This document shows positions 9,310-18,582 of a stretch of 64,000 bases of DNA, piece by piece. The notes under the pieces are model-generated. The model was not told the origin of the DNA, made no database searches, and saw only the letters and a program-made list of their open reading frames with translations. Both the position numbers and the translations under genes were made by a program. Within the stretch, counting starts at the first letter, position 1. Every line of letters begins with the position of its first letter. The stretch is taken from the NCBI GenBank assembly GCA_035315885.1, contig DATFXM010000111.1, positions 1 through 64,000 on the forward strand, written 5' to 3'. This stretch comes from DATFXM01 sp035315885. Lineage in GTDB: Bacteria; Acidobacteriota; Blastocatellia; UBA7656.

Positions 9310-9505
9310 GAATGCCGGTAATCGACTAGGGCGCGGTCAAAGCAACGGCGTTCAATGTCGGTACCAGCAACCACCGTTTTCGCAGCCTAATGATGAGTAA
9401 CGGGTGACAGCGCATGTCGCCCGAAGTAAGGTTGGTCAAGGGACACAAAGGGTCGTCCGGAGCGGGCCAGGCTGTCGGGCACAAGGACCAACCGGAGGCA
9501 AATAC

Positions 9506-10567
9506 ATGAAACCCAGAATCGCGTGGGCGCTCGCGACTTCTCTTATCCTGGTTTCTGCCCAAATCTCGCTCGCTATCGCAGGTCAAACCGGCTCAAACAC
9601 CCAGCAAGATCAGAAGACTGATCACGCCAAGCCCGATAATGCTCAGCCCGCATTACCAGGCTCTCCAACGGCCGCATCAAAGCCTGACGACCAGAAGCCA
9701 AAACCTGCCGGACCGGATAACCAGATTACGATTGAAACGGGTGTCGTGAATGTGACCGTTAGCGTCACCGATCCGTATGGCCGTTTCGTGACGGGGCTGG
9801 GCAAAGATCATTTCGAAGTCTTCGACGATCGTGTAAAACAGCAGATCGCGCACTTCACCGATGACGACGCTCCAGTCTCGCTCGGGATCGTTTACGACGT
9901 GTCGGGCTCGATGAAAGAGCGCATCAGCCGCTCGATTCGCGCGCTGCGCCGATTCATCGAGACCTCGCACAACGACGACGACTTCTTCCTGATCGGCTTC
10001 AACGATCGCGCTAAACTGGTGCAGGACTTCACAACTTCCGGTGATCGAATTGTCAGCCACCTGATGTTCGTCGCGCCGAAGGGCTCAACGGCGCTCTACG
10101 ACGCGGCTTATATTGCAGTTGAAAAAGTCGCTCAGGGTCGGCACAAGAAAAAAGCTCTCCTGATAATCTCCGACGGCCAGGACAACAACAGCCGGTACAC
10201 CTACAAAGAGCTGCGAAATCGCGTCAAGGAAGCCGACGTCCAGATTTACGCGATTGGAATAACCGATCCCGCGAGCGATTCTCTCGCGGGGTTCGGACGT
10301 TCGGTGCTCGAGGAGATCACCAGGATGACGGGAGGCCGAGCATTCTTCCCGAATGCCTACAACGAACCCGAACTGGTTGAGATCTGTACGCGAATTGCTT
10401 TGGAGTTGCGTCATCAGTATTCGCTGGCGTTTTATCCGACGGACCGCGATAGTGATGCCAAGTGGCACAAACTTCAGGTGAAGGTGAACCCTCCGAAGGG
10501 ATTGGGACGCCTGTCGTTGTCGTACAGGGATGGCTATCAGTCCTTTAATGAAACGGTCAAGAAGTAA
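9506..10567 (+). CDS. VWFA-related acidobacterial exported protein
   Basis: 353 residues from ATG 9506, which has GGAGG about eight bases upstream; the frame is open 34 codons further but without a ribosome site. Signal peptide MKPRIAWALATSLILVSAQISLAIA. A Pro/Gln/Lys-rich linker leads to a beta-rich N-domain (VNVTVSVTDPYGRFVTGLGKDHFEVFDD), then a VWA domain with MIDAS DVSGSM, the second site via T of STALYDA, and LLIISDGQDN. This is the architecture named VWFA-related Acidobacterial domain: a prepilin-independent exported VWA protein of unknown ligand. The next gene (10712) is a homologue in the same direction, so they are probably a duplicated pair. Confidence 0.85.
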   Translation: MKPRIAWALATSLILVSAQISLAIAGQTGSNTQQDQKTDHAKPDNAQPALPGSPTAASKPDDQKPKPAGPDNQITIETGVVNVTVSVTDPYGRFVTGLGKDHFEVFDDRVKQQIAHFTDDDAPVSLGIVYDVSGSMKERISRSIRALRRFIETSHNDDDFFLIGFNDRAKLVQDFTTSGDRIVSHLMFVAPKGSTALYDAAYIAVEKVAQGRHKKKALLIISDGQDNNSRYTYKELRNRVKEADVQIYAIGITDPASDSLAGFGRSVLEEITRMTGGRAFFPNAYNEPELVEICTRIALELRHQYSLAFYPTDRDSDAKWHKLQVKVNPPKGLGRLSLSYRDGYQSFNETVKK

Positions 10568-10711
10568 GCTCCCGCCCGTCTCTTTTCGACGCTGCATCCT
10601 CTCTGCAAAATCGAATATTTGTGCGTTCAACCGGCAACGGGCACCGTTTGCTGGAGCATCAAAGTCTGGCAACGGTTCTCTAAGTCTTCGCTCCTGGAGT
10701 AGAATTCCCGT

Positions 10712-11779
10712 ATGAATCCCAAGAAGTACCGAGTCGTTCTCGCAGTGGTAGTGGCCGCTGCTTCCTTTCTGCCTTGCGTGCGGACGACCGTTCGAGCCGA
10801 AGGAAGCTTGACAGGTCAAAAACAAGACCCAAAGCAGGACAAACCAAAGCTTCAACGTTCGGATAAGCCAAAGCCGGAGGAAGAACCCGTCGATGACCAA
10901 TCGGTCATCCACCTCGGGAGAGATCTGGTAAACCTCGACGTGACCGTCGTGGACCAGGCTAACAAACCGGTCATGGACCTCGTTGAAGGGAACTTCTCGG
11001 TGACTGAAGACAAGGTACCCCAGAAGATAGTCTTCTTCAGCAAGGAGCAGGTACCGGTCTCGCTCGTTTTCACAATCGACACGTCGGGCTCGATGAGGCC
11101 CAAACTGGATACGGTCATCAAGGCATCGGTGAATCTGGTGAAGGCGAGCAAGCAGGGTGACGAGCTCGCGGTGATCGAATTCAAGGACCAGCCCGAGCTT
11201 CTCGAAGAGTTCACCAGCGACACTGCGGACGTCATCGACACGCTGCAGGGGCTCGTAGCCTCGCGCCAGACGGCGATGCTAGACGCGCTCTACCTGGCTG
11301 CCGATTACGCCAGCAAAGAGGGGAAGAACCGGCGCAAGGCGGTCATACTGGTGACCGACGGGTTGGACAAGGACAGTTACTATAAGTTCAGCGAAGTCGT
11401 CGATCACCTGCGCGAGACTGACGCTCTGATTTACCTTATCGGGTTTACCGGCGATCTGGACAAGGAGAGCGGCTTGTTTAAGAAGAGCGAAAAGGGAAAG
11501 GCCGAGGCTTTGCTGACTAAGCTGGCGGAAGAGACGGGTGGAAAGGCCTTTTACCCGAAAGAGCTCGCCGAGGTGCACACGATCGCCGATGCGATATCAA
11601 CCGATCTGCGAACGCAGTACTCGATAGGCTACTATCCGACGAATTCAAACAAGGACGGCACCTATCGCGCCATTAGAGTCCAGGTCACGGCGGGCAATCG
11701 CCGGCTTGTCGCCAGAAACCGGAACGGGAGAACTGCTCCGCGAGGCGATGGTTCGGTTTCAAAACCAAAACCCGACTAG
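10712..11779 (+). CDS. VWFA-related acidobacterial exported protein (paralogue of upstream gene)
   Basis: 355 residues with a signal peptide (MNPKKYRVVLAVVVAAASFLPC). Same order as its neighbour: charged linker, N-domain (VNLDVTVVDQANKPVMDLVEGNFSV), VWA with MIDAS DTSGSM, TAMLDALY and VILVTDGLDKD, then YSIGYYPTN near the end, matching YSLAFYPTD in the paralogue. A TAGAAT sits at 10700-10705, only six bases before the ATG, so the mRNA may be leaderless if that is a real -10 box; a GGAG 13 bases upstream is the alternative. Ligand unknown. Confidence 0.85.
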   Translation: MNPKKYRVVLAVVVAAASFLPCVRTTVRAEGSLTGQKQDPKQDKPKLQRSDKPKPEEEPVDDQSVIHLGRDLVNLDVTVVDQANKPVMDLVEGNFSVTEDKVPQKIVFFSKEQVPVSLVFTIDTSGSMRPKLDTVIKASVNLVKASKQGDELAVIEFKDQPELLEEFTSDTADVIDTLQGLVASRQTAMLDALYLAADYASKEGKNRRKAVILVTDGLDKDSYYKFSEVVDHLRETDALIYLIGFTGDLDKESGLFKKSEKGKAEALLTKLAEETGGKAFYPKELAEVHTIADAISTDLRTQYSIGYYPTNSNKDGTYRAIRVQVTAGNRRLVARNRNGRTAPRGDGSVSKPKPD

Positions 11780-12161
11780 ACCTGAAGCTGACCCCGCCCA
11801 TGAACGACATAGTAAGTCGGGTTTCACACCAAGACCGCAAAGATTTCGCAAAGGGCGCAAAACAGAGGAACCTTCGGGGTCTTTGCAAGCCTTTGCGGAC
11901 TTCGCGAACGTTTGCACTCTTTGCGTGAACTCCCATTTGGTTGGCAGCAAATTGCTCGGAGAGCGCCGACTTGCACAGTCAAAATCAAGCTTAGACACCG
12001 GCCCACCTGTACCGTTCCTTGCTCATTTTCTCACCATTGTGCTATAAGACCTCTTTTCACCGTGACCGGTCGTTCGTGTCTATCATCCAGGCCGCAGGCT
12101 CACAGGACACAGAGTTACCGTTCCAAAGTCGGTCGATAGAAACTGACTATACGATAAAGGA
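11780..12161. other. 382-bp gap with degenerate CGCAAAG repeat and hppA promoter
   Basis: No gene is supported. Bases 11832-11930 hold scattered CGCAAAG/CTTTGCG motifs in imperfect inverted arrangement, the same family as the hairpin at 3045-3103. The remainder holds the candidate promoter at 12019-12048 and an untranslated leader. Confidence 0.5.
12019..12048 (+). promoter_or_regulatory. Candidate promoter of the membrane pyrophosphatase gene
   Basis: TTGCTC (12019-12024), 18-bp spacer, TATAAG (12043-12048) preceded by TGC, giving an extended -10 element. Transcription would start near 12055, about 110-125 bases before the gene. Confidence 0.4.
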
Positions 12162-14708
12162 GTGAACGTTAAACGCTATATGGAATCGGTATTGGTGACC
12201 TCAATATTGTCTGTCCTCTCAGAGACGAGCAACGGCGTTCGAAGTCTCTTCACCCGCCGTAAGTTCAGGGGCGCCCTCCTGTCGGTGCTGGCCCTCTCGC
12301 TCGTAGCTCCAAGCGCACTGGCGCAATCGAGTGAGCACGCCGGTCATACCCCCGGCGGCGAGGCGAATCTCAAACTACCGGAATTGTCTCAAGTCAGTTT
12401 CCTTGGGGTGAACGGACATTCTCTACTCCTGTGGGGTCTCTTGATTTGCGTGTTGGGGCTGCTCTTCGGGCTCGCAATGTACACTAACCTGAAGAAGCTT
12501 CCGGTTCATAAGTCGATGCGGGAAATCTCGGAATTGATTTACGAGACCTGCAAGACCTACCTCATCACTCAGGGCAAATTCATTCTCATCCTCGAAGCAT
12601 TCATAGCAGTAATCATCATTCTCTATTTCGGAGTCCTGCTGAAGTTCGAGCCCATCAGAGTGATCATCATCCTGTTGTTCAGTATCGTCGGGATCCTCGG
12701 CAGTTATGGCGTCGCGTGGTTCGGAATTCGAGTCAACACCTTCGCCAACTCGCGCACCGCGTTCGCCAGCCTCGAAGCCAAGCCTTACCCGATCTACGCA
12801 ATCCCTCTCCGGGCCGGAATGAGCATCGGCATGATGCTGATCAGCGTTGAGCTACTGATCATGCTTTGCATTCTGCTTTTCATTCCCGGCGATTACGCCG
12901 GCCCATGCTTTATCGGGTTCGCAATCGGCGAATCACTCGGGGCCGCGGCTCTGCGGATCGCTGGCGGGATCTTTACAAAGATCGCCGATATAGGCTCTGA
13001 CCTCATGAAAATCGTCTTCAAGATCAAGGAAGACGACGCGCGCAATCCCGGAGTGATCGCGGATTGCACAGGCGATAATGCCGGCGATTCGGTCGGTCCG
13101 AGCGCCGATGGATTCGAAACCTACGGCGTCACCGGAGTCGCGCTGATCTCATTCATCCTGCTTGCGGTGAACCCGAGCGCCGCCGGCGCAAATTACCAGA
13201 CAGTCCAGGTACAGTTGCTGGTCTGGATCTTCGTGATGCGCATCATGATGGTGATCGCATCGGCTCTCTCTTATTTCATCAATGAGGCGTTGACCAAGTC
13301 TCTTTACAGCAAGGCCGAAAAGATGAATTTCGAGACGCCGCTGACCCGACTCGTGTGGATAACTTCCATCGTATCGATTGCGCTTACTTACGCGGTCTCG
13401 AAGCTGATAATCCCCACGCTTGGCGACGGCTCACTGTGGTGGAAGCTTTCGACGATCATTTCATGCGGGACTCTTGCAGGCGCAGTGATTCCAGAACTCG
13501 TGAAGGTGTTTACATCCACCGAATCGAGTCACGTGAAAGAAGTAGTTACTTCTTCTCGGGAAGGCGGGCCGTCGCTGAACATTCTGTCGGGTCTGGTAGC
13601 AGGCAACTTCTCGGGGTACTGGCTCGGCATCGGAATCGTGTCGTTGATGGCGATTGCGTACCAGTTCAGCGAGCAGGGTCTGGGTGTGCTGATGGTGGCA
13701 CCCGCGGTCTTCGCCTTCGGCCTCGTAGCCTTCGGATTTCTAGGTATGGGTCCGGTCACCATCGCGGTCGACTCATACGGGCCTGTCACCGACAACGCTC
13801 AGTCGGTTTATGAGCTCTCGTTGATCGAGCACGTGCCGAATATCGAACAGGAACTGGCTAACGACTTCAAGATGAACGTGAACTTCGATCGCGCCAAGCA
13901 TCTTCTGGAGGAAAACGACGGCGCAGGCAATACGTTCAAGGCGACGGCTAAGCCGGTGCTGATCGGTACTGCAGTGGTGGGCGCCACCACGATGACCTTC
14001 TCGATAATCATGGCGCTGACCAACGGCCTGACCGTGAACAAGGAAGGGCTCTCGCTTCTGCATGCGCCTTTTGTGTTGGGGCTGGTTACCGGTGGCGCGA
14101 TTATCTATTGGTTCACCGGTGCCTCGACTCAAGCGGTCACTACCGGCGCCTATCGCGCGGTTGAATTCATCAAGGCAAACATAAAACTCGAAGGGGTTGA
14201 GAAGGCTTCGGTGACTGACAGCAAGCGAGTCGTGGCCATTTGCACGCAGTACGCGCAAAAGGGAATGTTCAACATCTTTCTGACCGTTTTCTTCGCGTCG
14301 CTGGCATTCGCGTTTGTCGAACCGTTCTTCTTCATCGGGTACTTGATTTCAATCGCGGTGTTTGGACTGTATCAGGCGATCTTCATGGCGAACGCCGGAG
14401 GCGCGTGGGACAATGCGAAGAAAGTGGTGGAGGTGGAGTTGAAGCAGAAAGGCACCCAGCTCCACGACTCGACCGTTGTTGGGGACACGGTGGGTGACCC
14501 GTTCAAGGATACTTCATCGGTGGCGCTGAACCCGGTGATCAAATTCACGACTTTGTTTGGTCTTCTTGCGGTAGAGCTGGCAGTCAAGCTAACCGGTGAT
14601 ACTTCGCCAATGATCACTCATCTCCTGGCGGCCGTCTTCTTCGCGGTATCAGTTTTCTTTGTCTGGCGGTCGTTTTACGGTATGAGGATTCAATCAGCCG
14701 CTGAATAA
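12162..14708 (+). CDS. hppA: Membrane-bound proton/sodium-translocating pyrophosphatase
   Basis: 848 residues if read from GTG 12162, 842 from ATG 12180; AAAGGAG ends at 12162, overlapping the GTG, so the start is unsettled. It hydrolyses pyrophosphate and pumps H+ or Na+ across the inner membrane. Around 16 hydrophobic segments are visible. The catalytic loops are present: EDDARNPGVIAD and GDNAGDSVGPSADGFE, and GPVTDNAQSV in the second half. The first substrate loop reads DIGSDLM rather than the usual DVGADLV. The GNTFKAT stretch has Lys where K+-dependent enzymes have Ala, pointing to the K+-independent class. An unusual N-terminal extension contains a signal-like segment (ALLSVLALSLVAPSALAQ) before the first canonical helix. 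A small membrane protein gene follows by 33 bp. Confidence 0.93.
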   Translation: MNVKRYMESVLVTSILSVLSETSNGVRSLFTRRKFRGALLSVLALSLVAPSALAQSSEHAGHTPGGEANLKLPELSQVSFLGVNGHSLLLWGLLICVLGLLFGLAMYTNLKKLPVHKSMREISELIYETCKTYLITQGKFILILEAFIAVIIILYFGVLLKFEPIRVIIILLFSIVGILGSYGVAWFGIRVNTFANSRTAFASLEAKPYPIYAIPLRAGMSIGMMLISVELLIMLCILLFIPGDYAGPCFIGFAIGESLGAAALRIAGGIFTKIADIGSDLMKIVFKIKEDDARNPGVIADCTGDNAGDSVGPSADGFETYGVTGVALISFILLAVNPSAAGANYQTVQVQLLVWIFVMRIMMVIASALSYFINEALTKSLYSKAEKMNFETPLTRLVWITSIVSIALTYAVSKLIIPTLGDGSLWWKLSTIISCGTLAGAVIPELVKVFTSTESSHVKEVVTSSREGGPSLNILSGLVAGNFSGYWLGIGIVSLMAIAYQFSEQGLGVLMVAPAVFAFGLVAFGFLGMGPVTIAVDSYGPVTDNAQSVYELSLIEHVPNIEQELANDFKMNVNFDRAKHLLEENDGAGNTFKATAKPVLIGTAVVGATTMTFSIIMALTNGLTVNKEGLSLLHAPFVLGLVTGGAIIYWFTGASTQAVTTGAYRAVEFIKANIKLEGVEKASVTDSKRVVAICTQYAQKGMFNIFLTVFFASLAFAFVEPFFFIGYLISIAVFGLYQAIFMANAGGAWDNAKKVVEVELKQKGTQLHDSTVVGDTVGDPFKDTSSVALNPVIKFTTLFGLLAVELAVKLTGDTSPMITHLLAAVFFAVSVFFVWRSFYGMRIQSAAE

Positions 14709-14741
14709 ACATTGTTGTAAAAAGTAAGAGGGAGTTTTGAG

Positions 14742-15077
14742 ATGGCGGAACGAGATAGCGTTATAAAGAGGGGACAAATCACGATCCCGCGTTTGATCTT
14801 TCTCGCGTTGGTCGGCGGGTTCGTGGTGTTCACTGTCTCGCAGGGTGGCAAGTTTCTGGCAATAGGTTACTGGTTATTGACTCTGGCGATTTGCGGGATT
14901 CTATTGTTGATCGCGATAGACTACGGCATCACGATGGAGAAAGTAGAGCTGCATCCGGGGCAAGCCCCGGAGCCTCAGGTTCCGGTTCAGAATTCGACTC
15001 AGGCGAGGCTCGAGAAGCCCGTTGCCGAGACGAGAGCGAAACGAAAACCAGGTCGTCCGGCCAAGCGCCGGCGTTGA
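14742..15077 (+). CDS. Small two-helix membrane protein
   Basis: 111 residues with GGGAG upstream of the ATG. Two hydrophobic helices (about residues 17-32 and 38-60, LIFLALVGGFVVFTV and GYWLLTLAICGILLLIAI) are followed by a Pro/Gln-rich segment and a very basic tail (KRKPGRPAKRRR) resembling an AT-hook core. The family is not recognised. It lies between the pyrophosphatase and CorA in the same direction and is probably co-transcribed; an accessory role for either transporter is possible but unsupported. Confidence 0.6.
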   Translation: MAERDSVIKRGQITIPRLIFLALVGGFVVFTVSQGGKFLAIGYWLLTLAICGILLLIAIDYGITMEKVELHPGQAPEPQVPVQNSTQARLEKPVAETRAKRKPGRPAKRRR

Positions 15078-15113
15078 CGCAGGTCAGGACTCATTGAAGC
15101 GGTTCGGTGATAG

Positions 15114-16052
15114 ATGGCGGAAGCTGTCGAATCCACAACAACTCTGGCGGGTCTCCGCACCATTTTGGATCAACCCGGTCTGTTGTGGCTGGACCTGGAC
15201 GACCCACCAAGCGCGGCGCTTGACAAACTGGCAGCGCGCTACGGCTTTCACGAGCTGGCAGTAGAAGATGCCCGCACCACATTACAACTCGCCAAGATCG
15301 ACTACTATGACGCATACAGTTTTGTAATCGTCAACAGCACCCACTACAGCGACAAACCGTGTGAGTTGACCCTCCGGGAAATCGACATGTTCATAGGTGC
15401 CGACTATGCGGTTACGGTGCACTTCGGGCAAAGCCTGGCGATAAGCGAAATAGAGAAGCGGCTACAATCTAGCGCGCTGAAGTTTTCTAGCCCGGACCAG
15501 GTCCTTCACGCAGTCATCGACGTTGTGGTCGATCGCTATCTCCCGACACTGGACAGCATCGGCGATACGATAGACGAAGTGGAGGACGAGTTGCTGCTCC
15601 AGCCCACCGCCACGCTGCTACAGACGATTTTCGACTTGAAACGAGGTCTGCTTCAATTCAGGCGCGCGGTCTCATCTCAGCGTGAGCTTTTGAACGTGAT
15701 AATCAGGGACAACAACCCACTGATCAGTCACGACATGCGAATCTACTTTCGAGACGTATACGACCACGCGGTGCGTGCGTTGGATCTGGTTGAGACTTAC
15801 CGTGATTTGTTAACCGGTGGGCTGGATATATATCTGACGCAGATGGCGAATCGAACTAATGACATCGTCAAAGGGCTGACGATACTGGCGACTATCATGT
15901 TGCCGCTGACGCTGGTGACGGGCTACTTCGGGATGAACTTCGAATACATTCCTCTTCTGAAGCATCCCAGCGGAATCTGGTACACGACTGGCGGCCTGGT
16001 TGCGATTACGGTGTCGATGCTTGGGTATTTCAAATACAAGAAGTGGCTGTAG
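15114..16052 (+). CDS. corA: CorA-family magnesium/cobalt transporter
   Basis: 312 residues, normal for CorA. The large N-terminal cytoplasmic domain (residues 1-245) includes the family's long stalk helices (VDRYLPTLDSIGDTIDEVEDELL). Two C-terminal membrane helices follow, the first ending in the universal YGMN-type signature here as YFGMNF, then a periplasmic loop and the last helix ending in the basic KYKKWL. It works as a homopentamer in the inner membrane importing Mg2+. The loop between helices (EYIPLLKHPSG) lacks the MPEL sequence of classical CorA, as is common in divergent members. It ends at a convergent junction with a palindromic repeat. Confidence 0.9.
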   Translation: MAEAVESTTTLAGLRTILDQPGLLWLDLDDPPSAALDKLAARYGFHELAVEDARTTLQLAKIDYYDAYSFVIVNSTHYSDKPCELTLREIDMFIGADYAVTVHFGQSLAISEIEKRLQSSALKFSSPDQVLHAVIDVVVDRYLPTLDSIGDTIDEVEDELLLQPTATLLQTIFDLKRGLLQFRRAVSSQRELLNVIIRDNNPLISHDMRIYFRDVYDHAVRALDLVETYRDLLTGGLDIYLTQMANRTNDIVKGLTILATIMLPLTLVTGYFGMNFEYIPLLKHPSGIWYTTGGLVAITVSMLGYFKYKKWL

Positions 16053-16053
16053 G

Positions 16054-16121
16054 GGAGTACTGAGTCCTGAGTGTTGATGACAATCAACCATCAACGATCA
16101 ACACTCAGCACTCAGCACTTC
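16054..16121. repeat. Convergent-junction palindrome (ACTCAGCACT family)
   Basis: Fills the gap between the corA stop and the aldo/keto reductase stop. Bases 16068-16078 and 16097-16107 form a perfect 11-bp stem, extended outward by a further imperfect 11 bp (GTACTGAGTCC against GCACTCAGCAC). It is likely a bidirectional transcription end; similar sequences occupy the junctions near 35.2, 41.0, 49.0-49.7 and 57.2 kb. Confidence 0.7.
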
Positions 16122-17096
16122 TTAAGGCATTCGACTGCCGCGCGCCGCCACAAACAGGCTGTACCATTCTTCGCGCGTCAACTCGACGCGATCAGCTTCA
16201 CAACTCGAAATTATCCGATCGGGCTTCGTAGTGCCGATTATCGGTTGAACCGGCGTCGGGTGCTTCAACAACCACGCAAGCGCTATCGCATCCGCACTGG
16301 TCCCCTTCTCTTTCGCAATCCTGGCCACAAGTTCAGCTGCAGCTCGCTCGCGTTCATCCGTTAAGCCCGGCACCCCGGTAAGCCTACCCTGTGCTACCGG
16401 AGCCCACGCTTGAACCAGAATCCCCTGAAGCTTGCAGTAGTCAAGTATCCCGCTCGCTGCGGTGTATCGCTCATTCACGTGATTAGCCATCACGCCATCA
16501 TCAATGAGATACGAGTGAAGGATGTTCAACTCGAGCTGATTCACAATCAGAGGCTGTTTCACATATTTTTTCAGCAACTCAATTTGTAGCGGCATGTGAT
16601 TGCTGACGCCGAAGTTGATCACCTTGCCGCTCGCATGAAGCTCGTCAAAAGCTCTCGCCACCTCTTCAGGCTCGCCAAGCGGATCAGGCCTATGCAAGAG
16701 AAGAATATCCAGGCGATCGGTGTTCAATCGCTTGAGACTGCCTTCAACCGAACTCACGAGGTGACCATAACTAAAGTCGTAGCGCGCGGGGTCTCCCGGA
16801 TTTGGATCGTCCTTGTGCCAAATTCCGCACTTGGATTGAAGTGTGATGCGATCTCGCAGTGAGGGTAGATCGCGCATCGCCTCTCCAAAAATCCGCTCCG
16901 AGTTCCCATGCGCGTAGATGTCGGCATGGTCTATCAGAGTTATTCCCTGTTCGCAGGCGGTCGTTATCAGTTTGCCTACTGCATTCCTCTCAGAATCGGT
17001 GAAAACTCGTGTTCCAGGCGAACCGCCGATCTTCATACAGCCATAAGCGATCCGCGATACGACTAAGCCGCTGCCTGCGATCGTGTACGTGTCCAA
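16122..17096 (-). CDS. Aldo/keto reductase
   Basis: 324 residues beginning at TTG 17096, supported by GAGG seven bases upstream and by the family's usual N-terminus. It is a TIM-barrel NAD(P)H-dependent oxidoreductase. The catalytic tetrad is visible: Asp56, Tyr61 (DHADIYAHGNSE), Lys89 (LQSKCGI) and His135 (LLLHRPDPL). The C-terminal cofactor loop IIGTTKPDRI is present. It most resembles the YdhF-like branch of the family. Substrate unknown. The gene lies upstream of nothing in its operon except the convergent repeat; the DUF1080 gene ends 25 bp before it and may be co-transcribed, which would suit carbohydrate metabolism. Confidence 0.88.
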   Translation of the reverse strand: MDTYTIAGSGLVVSRIAYGCMKIGGSPGTRVFTDSERNAVGKLITTACEQGITLIDHADIYAHGNSERIFGEAMRDLPSLRDRITLQSKCGIWHKDDPNPGDPARYDFSYGHLVSSVEGSLKRLNTDRLDILLLHRPDPLGEPEEVARAFDELHASGKVINFGVSNHMPLQIELLKKYVKQPLIVNQLELNILHSYLIDDGVMANHVNERYTAASGILDYCKLQGILVQAWAPVAQGRLTGVPGLTDERERAAAELVARIAKEKGTSADAIALAWLLKHPTPVQPIIGTTKPDRIISSCEADRVELTREEWYSLFVAARGSRMP

Positions 17097-17121
17097 GGTT
17101 GTGCCTCGCTTTGCTCGTTTT

Positions 17122-17904
17122 CTACAAACGTCTGATCCAGATGTTCCGGTAACGAACCGGATTCCCGTGATCCTGCAGCTTGAGCGACGCTTTTGGCCCG
17201 TGCGCGATGTAGTACGCCGGCCGGTCGTTCCAGGTGTTGCCGTAGATCTCGACGTTGTTCTGAATGAGCACCCCGTTTTGCAGCACCGTCACTCGGGCCC
17301 GCTCGGTAACTTTTCCTTGTTCGTCGAAGACCGGCGCCTTGAAGATGATGTCATAGCTCTGCCATTCACCGGGTTTTCGGCAAGCGTTCACCAACGGCGC
17401 GTACTGCTTGTACACCGCACCGGCCTGGCCATGGAAGTAAGTCTTGTTCTCATAAGAATCAAGGACCTGAATCTCGTAGCGTTCCATGAGGAAGACACCG
17501 GAATTGCCGCGTCCCTGTCCCTGTCCTTTGACTTCCGAGGGTGTCGCCCATTCTATGTGAAGCTGGCAATCGCCGAACTCGTCCTTCGTGGCTACGTCGC
17601 CGCTGCCCCCGGCAACTTCCATGTAACCGTCTTTTACTTTCCAACCGGCATCGCCGCCAGTGTTGACGCTTTTCCAACGCGAGAGGTTCGTGCCGTCAAA
17701 CAGGATCACCGCGTCGTATGGCGGATCGCCCGGGTTTTTTCCAGGCGTCACGACCGGAGGTTCATGTTTTGGCGGTGGGAACGGCCCCACTTCTTGAGTC
17801 GTTTGAGTCATGGTCACTCCATAAGCAGTCGCGATGAACAGCATCGCGATTACAATTCTGCCCCAGACATCAAAGGTAAATCGAGCGGCTGCCTTTCTGA
17901 TCAT
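17122..17904 (-). CDS. Exported DUF1080 (3-keto-disaccharide hydrolase-like) protein
   Basis: 260 residues, ATG at 17904 with CAGGAG nine bases upstream. The N-terminus is hydrophobic (IVIAMLFIATAYGVT) and likely a signal peptide. The rest is a DUF1080 concanavalin-like beta-sandwich: FDGTNLSRWKS, WKVKDGYMEV, DEFGDCQLHIEWATP, GNSGVFLMERYEIQVLDS. The Pfam name for the family is 3-keto-disaccharide hydrolase, from characterised members acting on 3-keto sugars. Adjacent to an aldo/keto reductase, so a sugar oxidation/reduction route is plausible, but this is inference. Confidence 0.88.
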   Translation of the reverse strand: MIRKAAARFTFDVWGRIVIAMLFIATAYGVTMTQTTQEVGPFPPPKHEPPVVTPGKNPGDPPYDAVILFDGTNLSRWKSVNTGGDAGWKVKDGYMEVAGGSGDVATKDEFGDCQLHIEWATPSEVKGQGQGRGNSGVFLMERYEIQVLDSYENKTYFHGQAGAVYKQYAPLVNACRKPGEWQSYDIIFKAPVFDEQGKVTERARVTVLQNGVLIQNNVEIYGNTWNDRPAYYIAHGPKASLKLQDHGNPVRYRNIWIRRL

Positions 17905-18010
17905 TGTTTTTCTTCTCCTGAGGAATTTGTAGACAACGCGGTTGGGCCGGTTGACCGAGGATTTCGGATTCGCATTACCTATTGGGCAATCCGGTTGTCG
18001 CCCGCACTAG

Positions 18011-18490
18011 TCACTGCATTGCCAGGTCTACCAGTACTGGAAGGTGATCGGATCCGACAGGCGGCCCAGTCCTTCTGTCGACGACGACGATGTCCTCGGA
18101 AACGAGGCAATAGTCGATCGGTATTCTAAGCAAGAGCCCAGCGCCCCACGTATAATGAATCCCTCGCCCGAGAGAGCTATCCCGCAGACCCGATTCACTG
18201 ATCAGCCTTCCAAAATAATAAGACCAGGGCGAAGTGTTCAAGTCACCGAGGAGTATTTTTGGCCCTGGCTTAGAGGGCCCAGACAGAATCGCGACCCGAC
18301 CAATTGTTCGACGTACAGGATTGTCTTTCATTGCATGGGCATTTCGATTTGAAGGTGGAAAAGGCAGCTTTACAAAGAAAGGCGTTTTTCGCAAGATACG
18401 CCAGCGAGCGTGGTGTTCCGATTCGATGCTGCCGACTAACCGTGAATTGAAAGAGCCAGTGCCAGCTGAATACGCCACGGGCCGAAACAA
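18011..18490 (-). pseudogene. Remnant of an endonuclease/exonuclease/phosphatase-family protein
   Basis: Only the C-terminal half of an EEP-fold metal-dependent hydrolase is present: GDLNTSPWSYYFGRLI, then RGIHYTWGAG, IPIDYCLVS and GSDHLPVLVDLAM, which correspond to the conserved GDxN and SDH catalytic blocks. The N-terminal half with the metal-binding Asn and Glu is missing. The open frame reaches only slightly above 18490 before a stop, and the TPR gene ends at 18583, leaving no room for it. The first 75 residues are not convincingly EEP-like. Best read as a 5'-truncated, decaying gene; a residual short protein starting at TTG 18490 cannot be excluded. Confidence 0.6.
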
Positions 18491-18582
18491 ATGGTTCGGG
18501 CGATCCCAGGAGAGCAGCGTTAATAGAATGCGGACACAGTGAATCGCCTCAGGACCAAAGGGGCCTCATCGATCTTTGGTCG

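Noticed and set aside
17083..18129. 348-codon plus-strand open frame
   Set aside because: Antisense to the DUF1080 gene and the nuclease remnant; no domain, no ribosome site.
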